64,000 bases of DNA, from positions 1,240,501-1,304,500 of the forward strand of contig NZ_CP022707.1 of the NCBI RefSeq assembly GCF_025340265.1. Reading direction: 5' to 3'. The translations under genes were made by a program, and so were the position numbers. A model generated the notes under the pieces. It saw nothing but the letters and a program-made list of their open reading frames with translations, searched no databases and was not told where the DNA came from. Each line of letters begins with the position of its first letter. The first letter of the stretch is position 1. The stretch comes from Novosphingobium sp. 9 (lineage in GTDB: Bacteria > Pseudomonadota > Alphaproteobacteria > Sphingomonadales > Sphingomonadaceae). Shown here one piece after another: positions 8,558-17,910 of the stretch.

Positions 8558-10140
8558 TGGCCGGCGCTGCAACCGCTGTCGGTGGGGGAGGGAGCCGCGC
8601 TGCCTCCTCCTCCGGCACCAATCCCGATGGCACATTCTCCGGCCTGAAGCTGGCGCTTGCCGGCTTCGTGCTGGCCATGGCGAATTTCGTCGTCGTCCTC
8701 GACACCACGATCGCCAACGTCTCGGTCCCGCATATCTCGGGCGGACTTGCTGTCTCGACCTCCAGCGGCACCTGGGTGATTACTTCCTACTCGGTGGCCG
8801 AGGCGATCTGCGTTCCGCTTACCGGCTGGCTGGCCGGGCGGTTCGGCGTCGTCAGGGTTTTCCTGTGCGCGCTCGTTGGCTTTGGCGTGTTCTCGGCACT
8901 GTGCGGTCTGGCGACAAGCCTGCCGATGCTCGTCGCGTTCCGTCTCGGGCAGGGTTTCTCGGGCGGCCCGTTGATGCCACTGTCGCAGACGCTGCTGCTG
9001 CGCATCTTCCCCAAGGCCCAGCACCCCAAGGCCATGTCGATGTGGGCGATGACGGTGGTTGTCGCGCCGATCGCGGGGCCAATCCTGGGCGGCTATATCT
9101 CCGACAATTGGTCGTGGAACTGGATCTTCTACATCAACGTGCCGATCGTGGCGGCGGTGTTCTTCGCGCTGCTGGTACTGCTCAAGGATGTGAAGACGCC
9201 GCTGCGCAAGCTGCCGATCGATGTGGTGGGGCTTGCGCTGCTGGTGATCTGGATCGCGGCGTTCCAGATGATGCTCGACCTTGGGCATGATCGCGACTGG
9301 TTCAACAGCACGTTCATCTGTGCGCTGGCGGTGATCGCAGCGATCTTCTTCTGTGCGTTCGTGATCTGGGAACTGACCGAGAGTCACCCGGTGGTCGATC
9401 TCGCCGTGTTCCGCCATCGCGGTTTCACTGCCGCGACCTTCGCGCTGTCCCTGGCATTCGGGACGTACTTCGCCTCGGTGGTCGTAATCCCGCAATGGTT
9501 GCAGGCCTCCATGGGCTACACGGCGACGCTGGCGGGTGAGGCGATGGCGCCATCCGGCGTGCTGGCGGTGTTCATGTCGCCGTTCGTGCCGGCCCTGATG
9601 AAGCGCTTCGATGCCCGCGTTCTGGTCTTCGTCGGCATCACTTGGCTGGCCATTTGCGCGGCGATACGGGCCTTTATCTGGTCGGGTGATTCGACGTTCA
9701 TGCAGATCGCCATGCCGCAGCTGATCCAGGGATGGGGGGTCTCGCTCTTCATCGTGCCGCTGACGACCATCAGCCTCGCTTCGGTTCGGCCTGAGGAAAC
9801 CGCTTCGGCGGCAGGTATCGCCAACTTCGCGCGTACATTGGCAGGTGCGATCGGGACCTCGATCATCACTACGATGTGGGATGACATGGGCCGGGTTGAT
9901 AACGCGCAGTTGACCGGGACGCTGAACAACCAGCAGCGGACCTTCGACATGTTGCAGAGTCACGGCATGTCCATGGAAGCGGCCCGCGATTCGCTGGCGC
10001 AGCTGGTGGAAACGCAGGCCACGGCGGTCGGCACGGTCCATCTTTTCGCCATCTCCGGTGTGGCGTTGATGGTCGCTGCCTGCACGATCTGGCTGGCGCC
10101 GAGGCCCTCCAAGGCAACGAAGCCGGCCTCTGGTCATTGA
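8557..10140 (+). CDS. DHA2 family (EmrB-type) MFS drug transporter
   Basis: This 527-residue 14-helix proton antiporter has the helix-1 motif VVLDTTIANVSVPHISGGL, helix-4 RLGQGFSGGPLMPLSQTLLL and motif C GPILGGYISDNWSWNWIFYI, all typical of EmrB/QacA relatives. It completes a tripartite EmrAB-OMF pump for hydrophobic toxic compounds. A Gly/Ser-rich N-terminal tail of about 30 residues precedes helix 1. The operon ends at the intrinsic terminator at 10166-10198. Confidence 0.9.
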   Translation: MAGAATAVGGGGSRAASSSGTNPDGTFSGLKLALAGFVLAMANFVVVLDTTIANVSVPHISGGLAVSTSSGTWVITSYSVAEAICVPLTGWLAGRFGVVRVFLCALVGFGVFSALCGLATSLPMLVAFRLGQGFSGGPLMPLSQTLLLRIFPKAQHPKAMSMWAMTVVVAPIAGPILGGYISDNWSWNWIFYINVPIVAAVFFALLVLLKDVKTPLRKLPIDVVGLALLVIWIAAFQMMLDLGHDRDWFNSTFICALAVIAAIFFCAFVIWELTESHPVVDLAVFRHRGFTAATFALSLAFGTYFASVVVIPQWLQASMGYTATLAGEAMAPSGVLAVFMSPFVPALMKRFDARVLVFVGITWLAICAAIRAFIWSGDSTFMQIAMPQLIQGWGVSLFIVPLTTISLASVRPEETASAAGIANFARTLAGAIGTSIITTMWDDMGRVDNAQLTGTLNNQQRTFDMLQSHGMSMEAARDSLAQLVETQATAVGTVHLFAISGVALMVAACTIWLAPRPSKATKPASGH

Positions 10141-10165
10141 TCCGCATCAGGCGGTTCTGAATTGG

Positions 10166-10198
10166 CGGCTCCGGAGCGATGGGCTCCGGGGCCGTTTT
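10166..10198 (+). terminator. Intrinsic terminator of the efflux operon
   Basis: Stem CGGCTCCGGAGC (10166-10177) pairs, with a G-T wobble, with GGCTCCGGGGCCG (10182-10194) and is followed by TTTT. It sits 25 bases after the MFS stop and just before the convergent MATE gene. Confidence 0.65.
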
Positions 10199-10200
10199 CC

Positions 10201-11559
10201 TTATCTGGAAGGTAGAGGGAAGGTTCGCCGCAGCAGCACGGGGAGCATTGTTAGCTGTCCGGCAGCCCGGACCATGAGAAACACGACGAAGGCCAGCCAA
10301 AGTCCGTTGTTGCCGATATCGGCCAGGCCCAGCAGCAATGCTGTATAAAGCGCCATGGCAATGCCCATCGTACCCAGCATTGCGCGGGTCCAGCCCGCGC
10401 CCACGAACGCCCCGTCCAGAACGAATGAGGCGAAGCCGGCGAGCGGCACGGCAATCAGCCATGGAGCGTAGGTCAGCGCCTGGGCGACGACCAGCGGGTC
10501 GGTGGAGAAGGTGGCGATCAAACGGCCGCTGCCCAAGGCATAGGCCAGGGACAGCACCAGCCCGAGCGCTCCGCCCCATAGCATAGCTGCACGCAGCGAT
10601 CGGGTGAAGCCGAGTCGCTCCTGCCGTCCCAAGGCCTCGCCACACAACACCTGCGCAGCGCTTTCGAAGCCGTCCAGGATCAGGCTGGCGAGCATGAACA
10701 GTTGGAACAGGATCCCGTTTGCCGCGAGCATGGTGGGCCCCTGAACAGTTCCGACGCGTGCGAAGGTAAGTATCGCGCCGCTCAGCAGCAGCGTTCGCAG
10801 GAAAAGATCGCGATTAAGCGAAAAAAGGCGAGCAATCGCATCGCGCGACCATGTGGCCTTGTCGCGCAGGGTGTGGTGCAACATCGAAAGTATGTCGGTC
10901 ATTGCCGGGCTGCGTATTGCGAACAGGGCGAGAAGGGTGAACTTGAGCGTTTCCGAAAGAAACGTTGCGAAAGCGACACCGGCGACGCCGTGATGCAGAA
11001 CAAGTACCAGAAGCAGGTCGAGCGCAATGTGAGTGAGGTTCGTCAATACCTCGACCAGCAGGACGCTGCGCACGCGCCGCTGGCCGATCAGCCATCCGGT
11101 CAGCACACAATTCATCAGCCATACCGGCGCGGCCCAGAACCGGATCGAGAGATAGATCGTCGCGGCATAGTGCAACTGTGTTCCATTGTTTGCGCCAAGT
11201 GCTGCCAGTTCTACCGGTACGAGCCAGGGCATTGTGCAAAGCAGAACCGCGCCGATGGTCAGCGCTACGGTGCTGGCACGTACCAGTGTTTGTGTTCGCG
11301 CATATGGATCATCGGCTCCCGTCGCGCGGGCGGTCAGCGCGACGGTACCGGTGCGCAGGAAGTTGAACAGGTTGAGCGAGGCCATCATCGCCTTGGCGCC
11401 CAGCTCCACCCCGCCTTGCGCCGCAGCATCGGCCAGCTGGCCGATCGTCCACATATCGGCGAGCCCGAACAGTGCGGTTGCGACATTGGTCAACATCGCG
11501 GGCAGGGCGATCGACCACAGGGCGGCTGTCAGCGAAGATGAAGTGGTGCGGTGTGCCAT
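10201..11559 (-). CDS. MATE family efflux transporter (DinF-like)
   Basis: The 452-residue polytopic protein has about 12 predicted helices in two similar halves. The N-terminus IALPAMLTNVATALFGLADM and the LGAKAMMASLNLFNFLRTGT segment match the DinF-like subgroup of MATE antiporters. These export organic cations or toxic metabolites using Na+ or H+ gradients; the substrate is unknown here. ATG at 11559 is preferred to the TTG at 11565. It is convergent with the tripartite efflux operon. Confidence 0.85.
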   Translation of the reverse strand: MAHRTTSSSLTAALWSIALPAMLTNVATALFGLADMWTIGQLADAAAQGGVELGAKAMMASLNLFNFLRTGTVALTARATGADDPYARTQTLVRASTVALTIGAVLLCTMPWLVPVELAALGANNGTQLHYAATIYLSIRFWAAPVWLMNCVLTGWLIGQRRVRSVLLVEVLTNLTHIALDLLLVLVLHHGVAGVAFATFLSETLKFTLLALFAIRSPAMTDILSMLHHTLRDKATWSRDAIARLFSLNRDLFLRTLLLSGAILTFARVGTVQGPTMLAANGILFQLFMLASLILDGFESAAQVLCGEALGRQERLGFTRSLRAAMLWGGALGLVLSLAYALGSGRLIATFSTDPLVVAQALTYAPWLIAVPLAGFASFVLDGAFVGAGWTRAMLGTMGIAMALYTALLLGLADIGNNGLWLAFVVFLMVRAAGQLTMLPVLLRRTFPLPSR

Positions 11560-11949
11560 CCACAACGTCTTTGGCTGCGCACAGGTGGAGCGGCAAGTGG
11601 CGGTTTGAGTTCACGTGAAGGGTGCTGCAGGTGTCGAGGCAACACACAAAACCGGCAGTGCCTTGGGGCATCGCCAGCCTTGGTGTTTTTGCAGCGGACT
11701 GTGCTTCTACAGCGGGCTGTGTCTTTGTGCTGAAATAGGGGGGGATCTGCGCGCCGGTAACGAAACCGCCCCGGCGCGCTCTCTCCCAACCTCTTGAACC
11801 CAATATCTGAGCAGAGCGCCGAGGCTCTGATTTGTCCGCACTCTGCAGCAAAAAAAGAATTTCTGGAAGTGTCAAAATGCACAATTGACAAAAGAATCGT
11901 ATTGTCCGTCGCGCTTGCCTTGATCGAGGCGTCGGGGCATCACGTCGAG
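11560..11949. other. 390-base intergenic region without a confident gene
   Basis: This region separates the divergent MATE and TonB-like genes. It contains a short near-direct repeat (CAGCGGACTGTG / CAGCGGGCTGTG around 11693-11722) and a TTGACA box near 11885, but no well-spaced -10 box follows. An upstream TTG at 11794 would extend the TonB-like protein by 52 residues of non-conserved sequence; I regard that extension as untranslated. No RNA gene or coding signal is convincing. Confidence 0.4.
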
Positions 11950-12696
11950 ATGGCACGCGTCGTCTTCAAGCCCACTGTGCCGCGCCGGCTGTTGACAGTT
12001 GCGGCAGTGCTTCTCCTGCACCTCGTTGTGGCCTTCGTGCTGTTGCACGCCTTTGCGCCCCAGGCAGTTTCATCGCTGGCGCAAGGTGCGCTTCAGAGCA
12101 TTACGGTTACGCCAGCATTACAGCCGCGTTCACCACCAGTGCCGCCGCTGCCGGTAAAGAAACACAAGCCGGTTTCGCGCCGTCCACAAGCCGCAGCGCG
12201 TTCCGGTGCCCCGGCCGCGCGCGCTTCAGCGGCTCCGTTGGAGGCGCCGTCAGCCCCGCTTCCGACTGCGACACCGTCAGCCGCCATAGTTGCGGGTGAT
12301 GGCACGCAGTCGCAGAGCGGCAATGCGCAGGCGGGGCAGGGCACCGGGGCGATGGGTAGCGGTCGGGGGAGCGGTGCCGGTGCGGCAGGTGAAGGCTCGG
12401 GAGGCGGTGGTGGGCGCTCCCCGCCGATCAAGATCGCGGGTGATATCAACTCGGCGCGTGATTACCCCCGCCAGAGTCGCGATCAGCGCATCAATTCTCG
12501 GGTCGTGATTGCGCTGACGGTCGGGATCGACGGTCGCGTCAAAGCTTGCCGTGTCCTGCAGCCCAGCCCGGACGTAAGCGCCGGGCCGATCACATGCGGC
12601 CTTGCAATGAAACGGTTTCGGTTCCGCCCCGCGATCGATGCTCAGGGGCGACCGGTCGAGGCACAGTTCGGCTGGCAGCAGCGCTGGTTCTATTGA
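11950..12696 (+). CDS. TonB-like energy transducer
   Basis: This 248-residue protein has a cytoplasmic Arg-rich start (MARVVFKPTVPRRLL), one membrane anchor (LLTVAAVLLLHLVVAFVLLH), a Pro-rich then Gly/Ser-rich periplasmic linker and a C-terminal TonB domain (INSRVVIALTVGIDGRVKAC to AMKRFRFRPAIDAQGRPVEA). TonB couples inner-membrane proton motive force (via ExbBD) to TonB-dependent outer membrane receptors, which sphingomonads have in large numbers. No exbBD pair or receptor is adjacent. The Gly-rich stretch (about residues 125-160) is unusual; TonB linkers are normally Pro/Lys/Glu. Confidence 0.8.
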   Translation: MARVVFKPTVPRRLLTVAAVLLLHLVVAFVLLHAFAPQAVSSLAQGALQSITVTPALQPRSPPVPPLPVKKHKPVSRRPQAAARSGAPAARASAAPLEAPSAPLPTATPSAAIVAGDGTQSQSGNAQAGQGTGAMGSGRGSGAGAAGEGSGGGGGRSPPIKIAGDINSARDYPRQSRDQRINSRVVIALTVGIDGRVKACRVLQPSPDVSAGPITCGLAMKRFRFRPAIDAQGRPVEAQFGWQQRWFY

Positions 12697-12832
12697 CGGA
12701 AGGGGGCGCTGGGCCGTATCGCGCAAGGCCTCGTTTCTCCGGCTTGCGGCGCTACGCGTCATGTCGGTTGATTTCGATTCTCGTTCTCATGGGCAGGCCG
12801 CGCGGCCAGACCAGTCTGGATACTTTACTTCG

Positions 12833-13869
12833 ATGTCGATAGTCCCGGTGATTCTCTGCGGCGGTAGCGGCACCCGTCTGTGGCCGCGCAGTCGTGCCGC
12901 TCGCCCGAAGCCTTTCCTGCCGTTGCTGGGCGATCAAACACTTTTTGAGGCAGCGCTTGCCCGCTGTCCGCACGACAAGGGGTTTGCCGCGCCGATCGTC
13001 GTTACCGGTGCCCAGCATCTGCCGCTGGTCGAAGCGCAACTGGGCATGGTTCCAGGAGCAGAAGTCATTGTTGAGCCTTCCCAGCGCAACACGGCTGCGG
13101 CCATCGCGCTTGCGGCTTGTCGCTTGCCTGACGATGCGGTCATGCTGGTGTGTCCCAGCGACCATTATATTGGAAATGCTGAGGCTTTTGCTGCAGCTGC
13201 CATGGCCGCCGTTGAACTCGCGTGTGAAGACTGGCTGGTTTCATTCGGGATCGAGGCGACCCGTCCTGAGACCGGCTTTGGCTATCTGCGCCAAGGCGAG
13301 CCCATCGGCGAGCTGGGATACCAGACCGCGCAGTTTGTCGAAAAGCCGGACCTCGAACGCGCTCGCCTTTTTCTGGCCGACGGCGGATACGCCTGGAATG
13401 GCGGTATCTTCGCTTTCCGTGTCGGAAGGTTCATGGAAGAACTCGAAGCGCATCGTCCGCAGATAGCGGCGGCAGTGCGCAATGCGGTTGCACTCGGTCA
13501 TGCCGAGGGCGGTCGCTTCCATCCCGATGCGCAGGCATTCGGGCACGCGGATAGTGTTTCGGTGGACTACGCAGTGATGGAAAACACCCAGCGCGCTGCA
13601 ATGGTGCCGGTCGATATGGACTGGTCCGATATCGGCAACTGGGAGGCACTGCACGACGCGTTAGATCGTGACGTAGATGGGAACACGGTGCGTGGGGCAA
13701 GGCGGAACTGGTCGATTGCCGTAACGTGCTGGTCGATACAGACGGTCCGCGCGTCTCGGTGATAGGATTGGAGAACGTTATCGTCGTGGTCGATGGCGAC
13801 GAGATTCTGGTAACCTCGGCTGCTGGTGTGCAGAAGGTCGGCAAACTTTCAGGTGCAGCAAATCAGTAA
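12833..13869 (+). CDS. manC: Mannose-1-phosphate guanylyltransferase, apparent 1-nt frameshift
   Basis: The main frame from ATG 12833 begins IVPVILCGGSGTRLWPRSRA, the GDP-mannose pyrophosphorylase nucleotide-binding signature. It continues with PKPFLPLLGD, FVEKPDLERA, YAWNGGIFAF and MDWSDIGNW. Around 13695-13700 the frame breaks; one extra base lets it resume as AELVDCRNVLVDTDGPRVSV to a stop at 13869, giving about 345 residues, the normal size of the single-domain enzyme. It makes GDP-mannose from mannose-1-phosphate and GTP for polysaccharide or glycan synthesis. The neighbour manA supplies mannose-6-phosphate. The break is probably an assembly error. Confidence 0.85.
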
Positions 13870-13962
13870 TGATGTAAGCCGCCGATCTTCAGCGGATCGG
13901 TGGGCTAGACGATGACCGGCCGCCCAGGGGCAGTCGGTGTTTGATTTTCAGGAGTGGCAGGA

Positions 13963-14775
13963 ATGAATGTGCAGCTTCCCATTCGTCAGGTGGAAAAGCC
14001 CTGGGGCAAGGACGTCCTTCCTGCGCCCTTCGTGGCGTCTGAGGGAGAGCGTATCGGCGAGATCTGGTTCGAGCCGCCCGCCGAACTGCCGCAGCTTCTG
14101 GTGAAATATATCTTCACCAGTGAAAAGCTGTCCGTACAGGTCCACCCCTCGGATGCGCAGACGCTGGCCAAGGGTATCGGTCGTCAGGGCAAGGAAGAGT
14201 GCTGGTTCATTATCGATGCCGAACCGGGCGCGACGCTGGGCATCGGTTTCAACGAAGATCTGACCGAGGACGAGATGCGCGCCGCCGCGCTCGACGGTTC
14301 GATCGAGGGACTGATGACTTGGCACGCTGTGAAGCCGGGGGATTTCTTCTACATTCCGGCCAATACCGTCCATGCGATTGGCATCGGTGTCGGTCTGATC
14401 GAGGTCCAGCAGAACAGCGATATCACCTATCGCCTGTTCGACTACGGGCGTCCGCGCGAGCTGCATTTGGACGAAGGCATGGCCGTGTCGCGCGGGGAGG
14501 TCTACGATCTGGCGAAGTATCATCGCTATGTGCCGGAAACGGGATCGCACACGCTGGTCGAAGGGCCGCTGTTCCATCTCGATCAGGTGGAGGGCATGCC
14601 CGGCAGTTCGGTCGCGGCGCGTTACCCGGACGCGCTGCTGGTGATACCGCGTGAAGGCGTGGCCCTGGTCGGTGGCGAGCCTGTTGCGCCCGGAAGTTGT
14701 GCGCTGGCTGAGAGCCTGGCTCATATTGAGTTCGCCCCGGACGGTATCTGCCTGATCGCGCGCCCCGGCGCCTGA
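13963..14775 (+). CDS. manA: Mannose-6-phosphate isomerase, class I
   Basis: The 270-residue cupin enzyme interconverts fructose-6-P and mannose-6-P. The metal-binding motifs are visible: LSVQVHPSDAQ, EECWFIIDAEPGA and FFYIPANTVHAIGIGVGLIEVQQ. It is a compact alphaproteobacterial form lacking the longer C-terminal region. ATG at 13963 has GGAG about 8 bases upstream. With manC just before it, the pair forms a GDP-mannose supply unit. Confidence 0.88.
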   Translation: MNVQLPIRQVEKPWGKDVLPAPFVASEGERIGEIWFEPPAELPQLLVKYIFTSEKLSVQVHPSDAQTLAKGIGRQGKEECWFIIDAEPGATLGIGFNEDLTEDEMRAAALDGSIEGLMTWHAVKPGDFFYIPANTVHAIGIGVGLIEVQQNSDITYRLFDYGRPRELHLDEGMAVSRGEVYDLAKYHRYVPETGSHTLVEGPLFHLDQVEGMPGSSVAARYPDALLVIPREGVALVGGEPVAPGSCALAESLAHIEFAPDGICLIARPGA

Positions 14776-14791
14776 AGAGGCAGGGGCGCGC

Positions 14792-15244
14792 GTGGCGCAC
14801 GGTATGATCGCGCAGACGATCCAACTGGCGTTGACGCCGGTCTTTGTGCTCGTCGCCATCGGCAATATCCTGAACGTCCTGTCGAGTCGGCTTGGCCGCG
14901 TCGTTGATCGCGCCCGGCAGCTTCAGGGGTTGCATGTCAGCACGCAGGGACGCGAGCATGATGTGGTGGTGCAGGAGATTCGGCTGGTGGATCAGCGGAT
15001 CACGATCATCACCCGTGCCATCCGTGTGCTGGTGCTTTCGGCGCTCACGATCGGGGTTACGGTGACGATCCTGTTCCTTGAAGGGTTGGGTGGCTTCGAC
15101 TGGCACCTTGCCGCCGCCCTGGTGTTCCTGGGGGCGGTTGTGCTGCTTCTCTATGCGCTTGTGCTGTTCCTGAAAGAAACGCAGATCGCCGCCGAAGCCT
15201 TGCGAATCCCACGCGATATGCTGGAACTTGATCGCGATTTGTGA
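14792..15244 (+). CDS. DUF2721 family membrane protein
   Basis: This 150-residue protein has an N-terminal hydrophobic helix (LALTPVFVLVAIGNILNVLS), an amphipathic middle with SSRLGRVVDRARQL, then two closely spaced helices (VLVLSALTIGVTVTILFLEG and LAAALVFLGAVVLLLYALVL). The pattern matches DUF2721, a membrane family of unknown function. It is 17 bases after manA and ends before a bidirectional terminator, so it may be cotranscribed with manA. Confidence 0.7.
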   Translation: MAHGMIAQTIQLALTPVFVLVAIGNILNVLSSRLGRVVDRARQLQGLHVSTQGREHDVVVQEIRLVDQRITIITRAIRVLVLSALTIGVTVTILFLEGLGGFDWHLAAALVFLGAVVLLLYALVLFLKETQIAAEALRIPRDMLELDRDL

Positions 15245-15270
15245 GCGCTCCATCTCACTGGCGAACAACA

Positions 15271-15299
15271 AAAAAGGCCGGGCGATGACCCGGCCTTTT
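15271..15299. terminator. Bidirectional intrinsic terminator
   Basis: AAAAAGGCCGGG and CCCGGCCTTTT (loop CGATGA) form an 11-base GC-rich stem flanked by A and T runs on both strands. It serves the DUF2721 gene and the convergent acyl-AMP ligase gene. Confidence 0.85.
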
Positions 15300-15320
15300 C
15301 GTATTTGATCAGCGAATGCC

Positions 15321-17081
15321 TCAAGCAGCGAGCGCGAAGGGCTCGATCTCACCCGAAAGGTACAGCTTCTTGGCCTTGGCACGGCTGAGCTTGCCTGAAC
15401 TGGTGCGCGGCAGGCTCTTGGGCGGCACCAGTTCGATCACGCAGTTCATGCCCGTGATCGAACGCACCTTGTCGCGGATCAGGTCGCGCAGTTCCACGCG
15501 CTTGACTGGATCGGAGACGCGGCAATGCACCAGAACCGCAGGGGTTTCCTCGCCGTTCTCCATCTCGATAGAGAACGCGGCGATATCGCCATGGTTGAAG
15601 CCCGGCAGCTGCTCCACGGCCCACTCGATGTCCTGTGGCCAGTGGTTCTTGCCGTTGATGATGATCATGTCCTTGGCGCGGCCGACGATGAACAGATAGC
15701 CATCGGTCATGTAGCCCATGTCGCCGGTATCGAGCCAGCCATCGACCATGCAGGCCGCCGTCGCTTCCGGGTCGCGGAAGTAGGAATGCATGACGCTGGT
15801 GCCACGGCACCAGACCTTGCCGATCTTGTGGTCGCCCAGAATATCGCCATTCTCGCCGCGGATTTCGACGGTCATGTCGAGCACCGGTTTGCCGCAGTTG
15901 ACGATCGCGCGATAGCGGGCCGGGCGCGAAAGGTCGCGCGGTGCACCGGAAAGGCGCTCTTCCTCAACCAGTTCGACGCGAATGCCTTCGCCCGGCGGCA
16001 TGATGGTGACGGCCAGCGTCGCTTCGGCCAGGCCATAGCTGGGCAGGAAGGCGGTCGCCTTGAAGCCTGCGTCGGAGAAGGCATTGACGAAGCTCTGCAT
16101 CACGTCCGGGCGGATCATGTCGGCGCCATTGCCGGCAAGACGCCAGCGCGAGAGGTCGAAGCGGTCCGAAACGGCGGTCTGCGTCGAGATGCGGCGTGCA
16201 CAGATGTCGTAGCCGAAGGTCGGCGAATACGAAATCGAGGTGCCCTTGTTGCGGGTGATCATGTCCAGCCATGCCAGCGGGCGGCGGGCGAAGTCCTCGG
16301 TTTTGAGGTAATCGCCCGAAACCTGGTTGGCGATGAGCGACAGGAAGCAGCCGACGAGGCCCATGTCGTGATACCACGGCAGCCACGAAACGCAGCGATC
16401 GCTCTCGATCAGTTCCATGCCATGGCTGTGCGCAGCAAGGTTCGACATCAGCGAGCGGTGGGTGACAGCGACGCCATGCGGGAATCGCGTCGAGCCCGAG
16501 GAATACTGCAGATAGCAGATGTCGTCGCCCGACAGCGCAGGCAGCTCGCAGGGCGCAGCGTCGTATGCCGCGAAATCAGCCCATGTCGCGTGGCGGCAGC
16601 CCTGCCGCTCGGCGGCGAGGCTGGTCATGGCGGCGATCTCGTCGGGGCCGACGAGCAGCATCGGGTCGGAGCTGGCAAGCTGGACGGCCAACTGTTCGAT
16701 GTAGTTGTCCTTGCCGCCAAAGCTGGTGGGCAGAGGGAGCGGCACCGGCCATGCACCGGCATAGACTGCGCCGCAGAACAGTGCGGCAAAGTCGGAGCCG
16801 GTCTCGGCGATCAGCGCGATGCGGTCGCCCGGCTTCACGCCGCGTGCGACCAGCGCATAGGCCACGGCGCGGGCATCTTCGCGCAACTGCGCGAACGTGT
16901 AGACCTTTGCCAGCGTGCCGCGCGGATCGTGGAAATTGAACCCGCGAGCGCCTTGCGCTGCATAGTCCAGCGCATCGGCAAAAGTGTCGAAATCGGCAAA
17001 ACGGCGCGTCAGTGCGTCTTCGTTCGGGGTCGCTGCCAAAGCGGGGCTCTGTTCTGCGACCAGGTTTACGGTGTCGCCCAT
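15321..17081 (-). CDS. Fatty acyl-AMP ligase (FAAL-type AMP-dependent synthetase)
   Basis: The 586-residue ANL-superfamily enzyme has the ATP-binding P-loop YLQYSSGSTRFPHGVAVTHR, SWLPWYHDMGLVGCFLS, a GLAEATLAV motif, WLDTGDMGYM and the hinge region with GRAKDMIIINGKNHWPQDIE. The YHDMGLVG and NHWPQDIE signatures fit FAALs (FadD32-like), which activate fatty acids as acyl-adenylates and pass them to ACP or PKS rather than to CoA. The gene is monocistronic with no PKS, NRPS or ACP gene nearby, so the acceptor is unknown. Confidence 0.85.
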   Translation of the reverse strand: MGDTVNLVAEQSPALAATPNEDALTRRFADFDTFADALDYAAQGARGFNFHDPRGTLAKVYTFAQLREDARAVAYALVARGVKPGDRIALIAETGSDFAALFCGAVYAGAWPVPLPLPTSFGGKDNYIEQLAVQLASSDPMLLVGPDEIAAMTSLAAERQGCRHATWADFAAYDAAPCELPALSGDDICYLQYSSGSTRFPHGVAVTHRSLMSNLAAHSHGMELIESDRCVSWLPWYHDMGLVGCFLSLIANQVSGDYLKTEDFARRPLAWLDMITRNKGTSISYSPTFGYDICARRISTQTAVSDRFDLSRWRLAGNGADMIRPDVMQSFVNAFSDAGFKATAFLPSYGLAEATLAVTIMPPGEGIRVELVEEERLSGAPRDLSRPARYRAIVNCGKPVLDMTVEIRGENGDILGDHKIGKVWCRGTSVMHSYFRDPEATAACMVDGWLDTGDMGYMTDGYLFIVGRAKDMIIINGKNHWPQDIEWAVEQLPGFNHGDIAAFSIEMENGEETPAVLVHCRVSDPVKRVELRDLIRDKVRSITGMNCVIELVPPKSLPRTSSGKLSRAKAKKLYLSGEIEPFALAA

Positions 17082-17231
17082 GCGTTCATATCCGTTATCT
17101 GTTGGACCGGTTTTCCGCCAAAATCAGGCGGACCTAGCGGTTTTTACCTGAACCGGAGATAGCTCTTCAGTCATCATCCGGTCCTCTGGAGCCTCCCCAA
17201 TCGGAGGCGAGTGTGGCACGATTAGGGCAAG

Positions 17232-17810
17232 ATGTCCGAACAGCGTCACAAATCAGCTCCGCTCACACCTGCCCGCCTCGAGGAATTGGCGCTCGCCTAT
17301 GTCGCGCGTTTCGCCACGACGCAAGGCAAGCTGCGGGCTTATCTTCAGCGCAAGGTGCAGGAACGGGGGTGGTCGGAAGATGCGGATTGCGGCGTATCGC
17401 CGGCTGCTCCTGTGATCGAGGCGTTGGTCGAGAAGTTTCGGGAGGCCGGGTATGTCGATGACGTCGCCTGGGCGCGCATGAAATCGGGCAGTCTATCGCG
17501 AAGAGGATATGGTGCGCGCCGGGTGGCGCAGGCGCTGCGTCATGCAGGCGTGGATGCGCAAGGATGCGAGGAGGCTGCGCCGGGACGCTCGGTACAGGCC
17601 GAAGCGGCCGTCGCTCTGGCTCGCCGGCGACGCTTTGGCCCGTTTTCGCGTGAGGTGCCGGATCGACCGCTTCTGGAAAAGCAATTGGCGGCCATGCTGC
17701 GCGCGGGGCACGGCCAGACGACGGCGCGTCATGTGCTGGAGGCGCAGGACGAGGCAGCGCTGGACGAGTGGGTGGAAGTACTGCGCGAGGAGGATCGGGA
17801 GGGAATATGA
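17232..17810 (+). CDS. recX: RecX family regulatory protein
   Basis: The 192-residue protein has three-helix RecX repeats: ALAYVARFATTQGKLRAYLQ, REAGYVDDVAWARMKSGSLS and the RRGYGARRVAQALRHAGV motif. RecX binds RecA filaments and limits their activity. RecA is not adjacent here, which is common in sphingomonads. It is followed on the same strand by a complex I subunit gene 100 bases downstream. Confidence 0.85.
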   Translation: MSEQRHKSAPLTPARLEELALAYVARFATTQGKLRAYLQRKVQERGWSEDADCGVSPAAPVIEALVEKFREAGYVDDVAWARMKSGSLSRRGYGARRVAQALRHAGVDAQGCEEAAPGRSVQAEAAVALARRRRFGPFSREVPDRPLLEKQLAAMLRAGHGQTTARHVLEAQDEAALDEWVEVLREEDREGI

Positions 17811-17910
17811 CCGGCGATTGCGCGGTGTAACGTCGGGGATGCACGATCCGCGTGCTGCGGGGTGTGTAAGACCTTGGCATGGGCATCGAACGGCGCTAAC
17901 GCGTGGGCCT

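Noticed and set aside
8449..10137. 562-codon minus-strand ORF opposite the MFS pump
   Set aside because: Arg/His-rich shadow frame of the EmrB-type gene.
11794..11949. Extended N-terminus of the TonB-like protein from TTG 11794
   Set aside because: The extension is Cys/Lys-rich and unlike TonB; the basic stretch and membrane anchor begin after ATG 11950.
15525..17162. 545-codon plus-strand ORF opposite the acyl-AMP ligase
   Set aside because: Antisense shadow of a high-GC gene; the minus-strand frame has all ANL motifs and this one has none.
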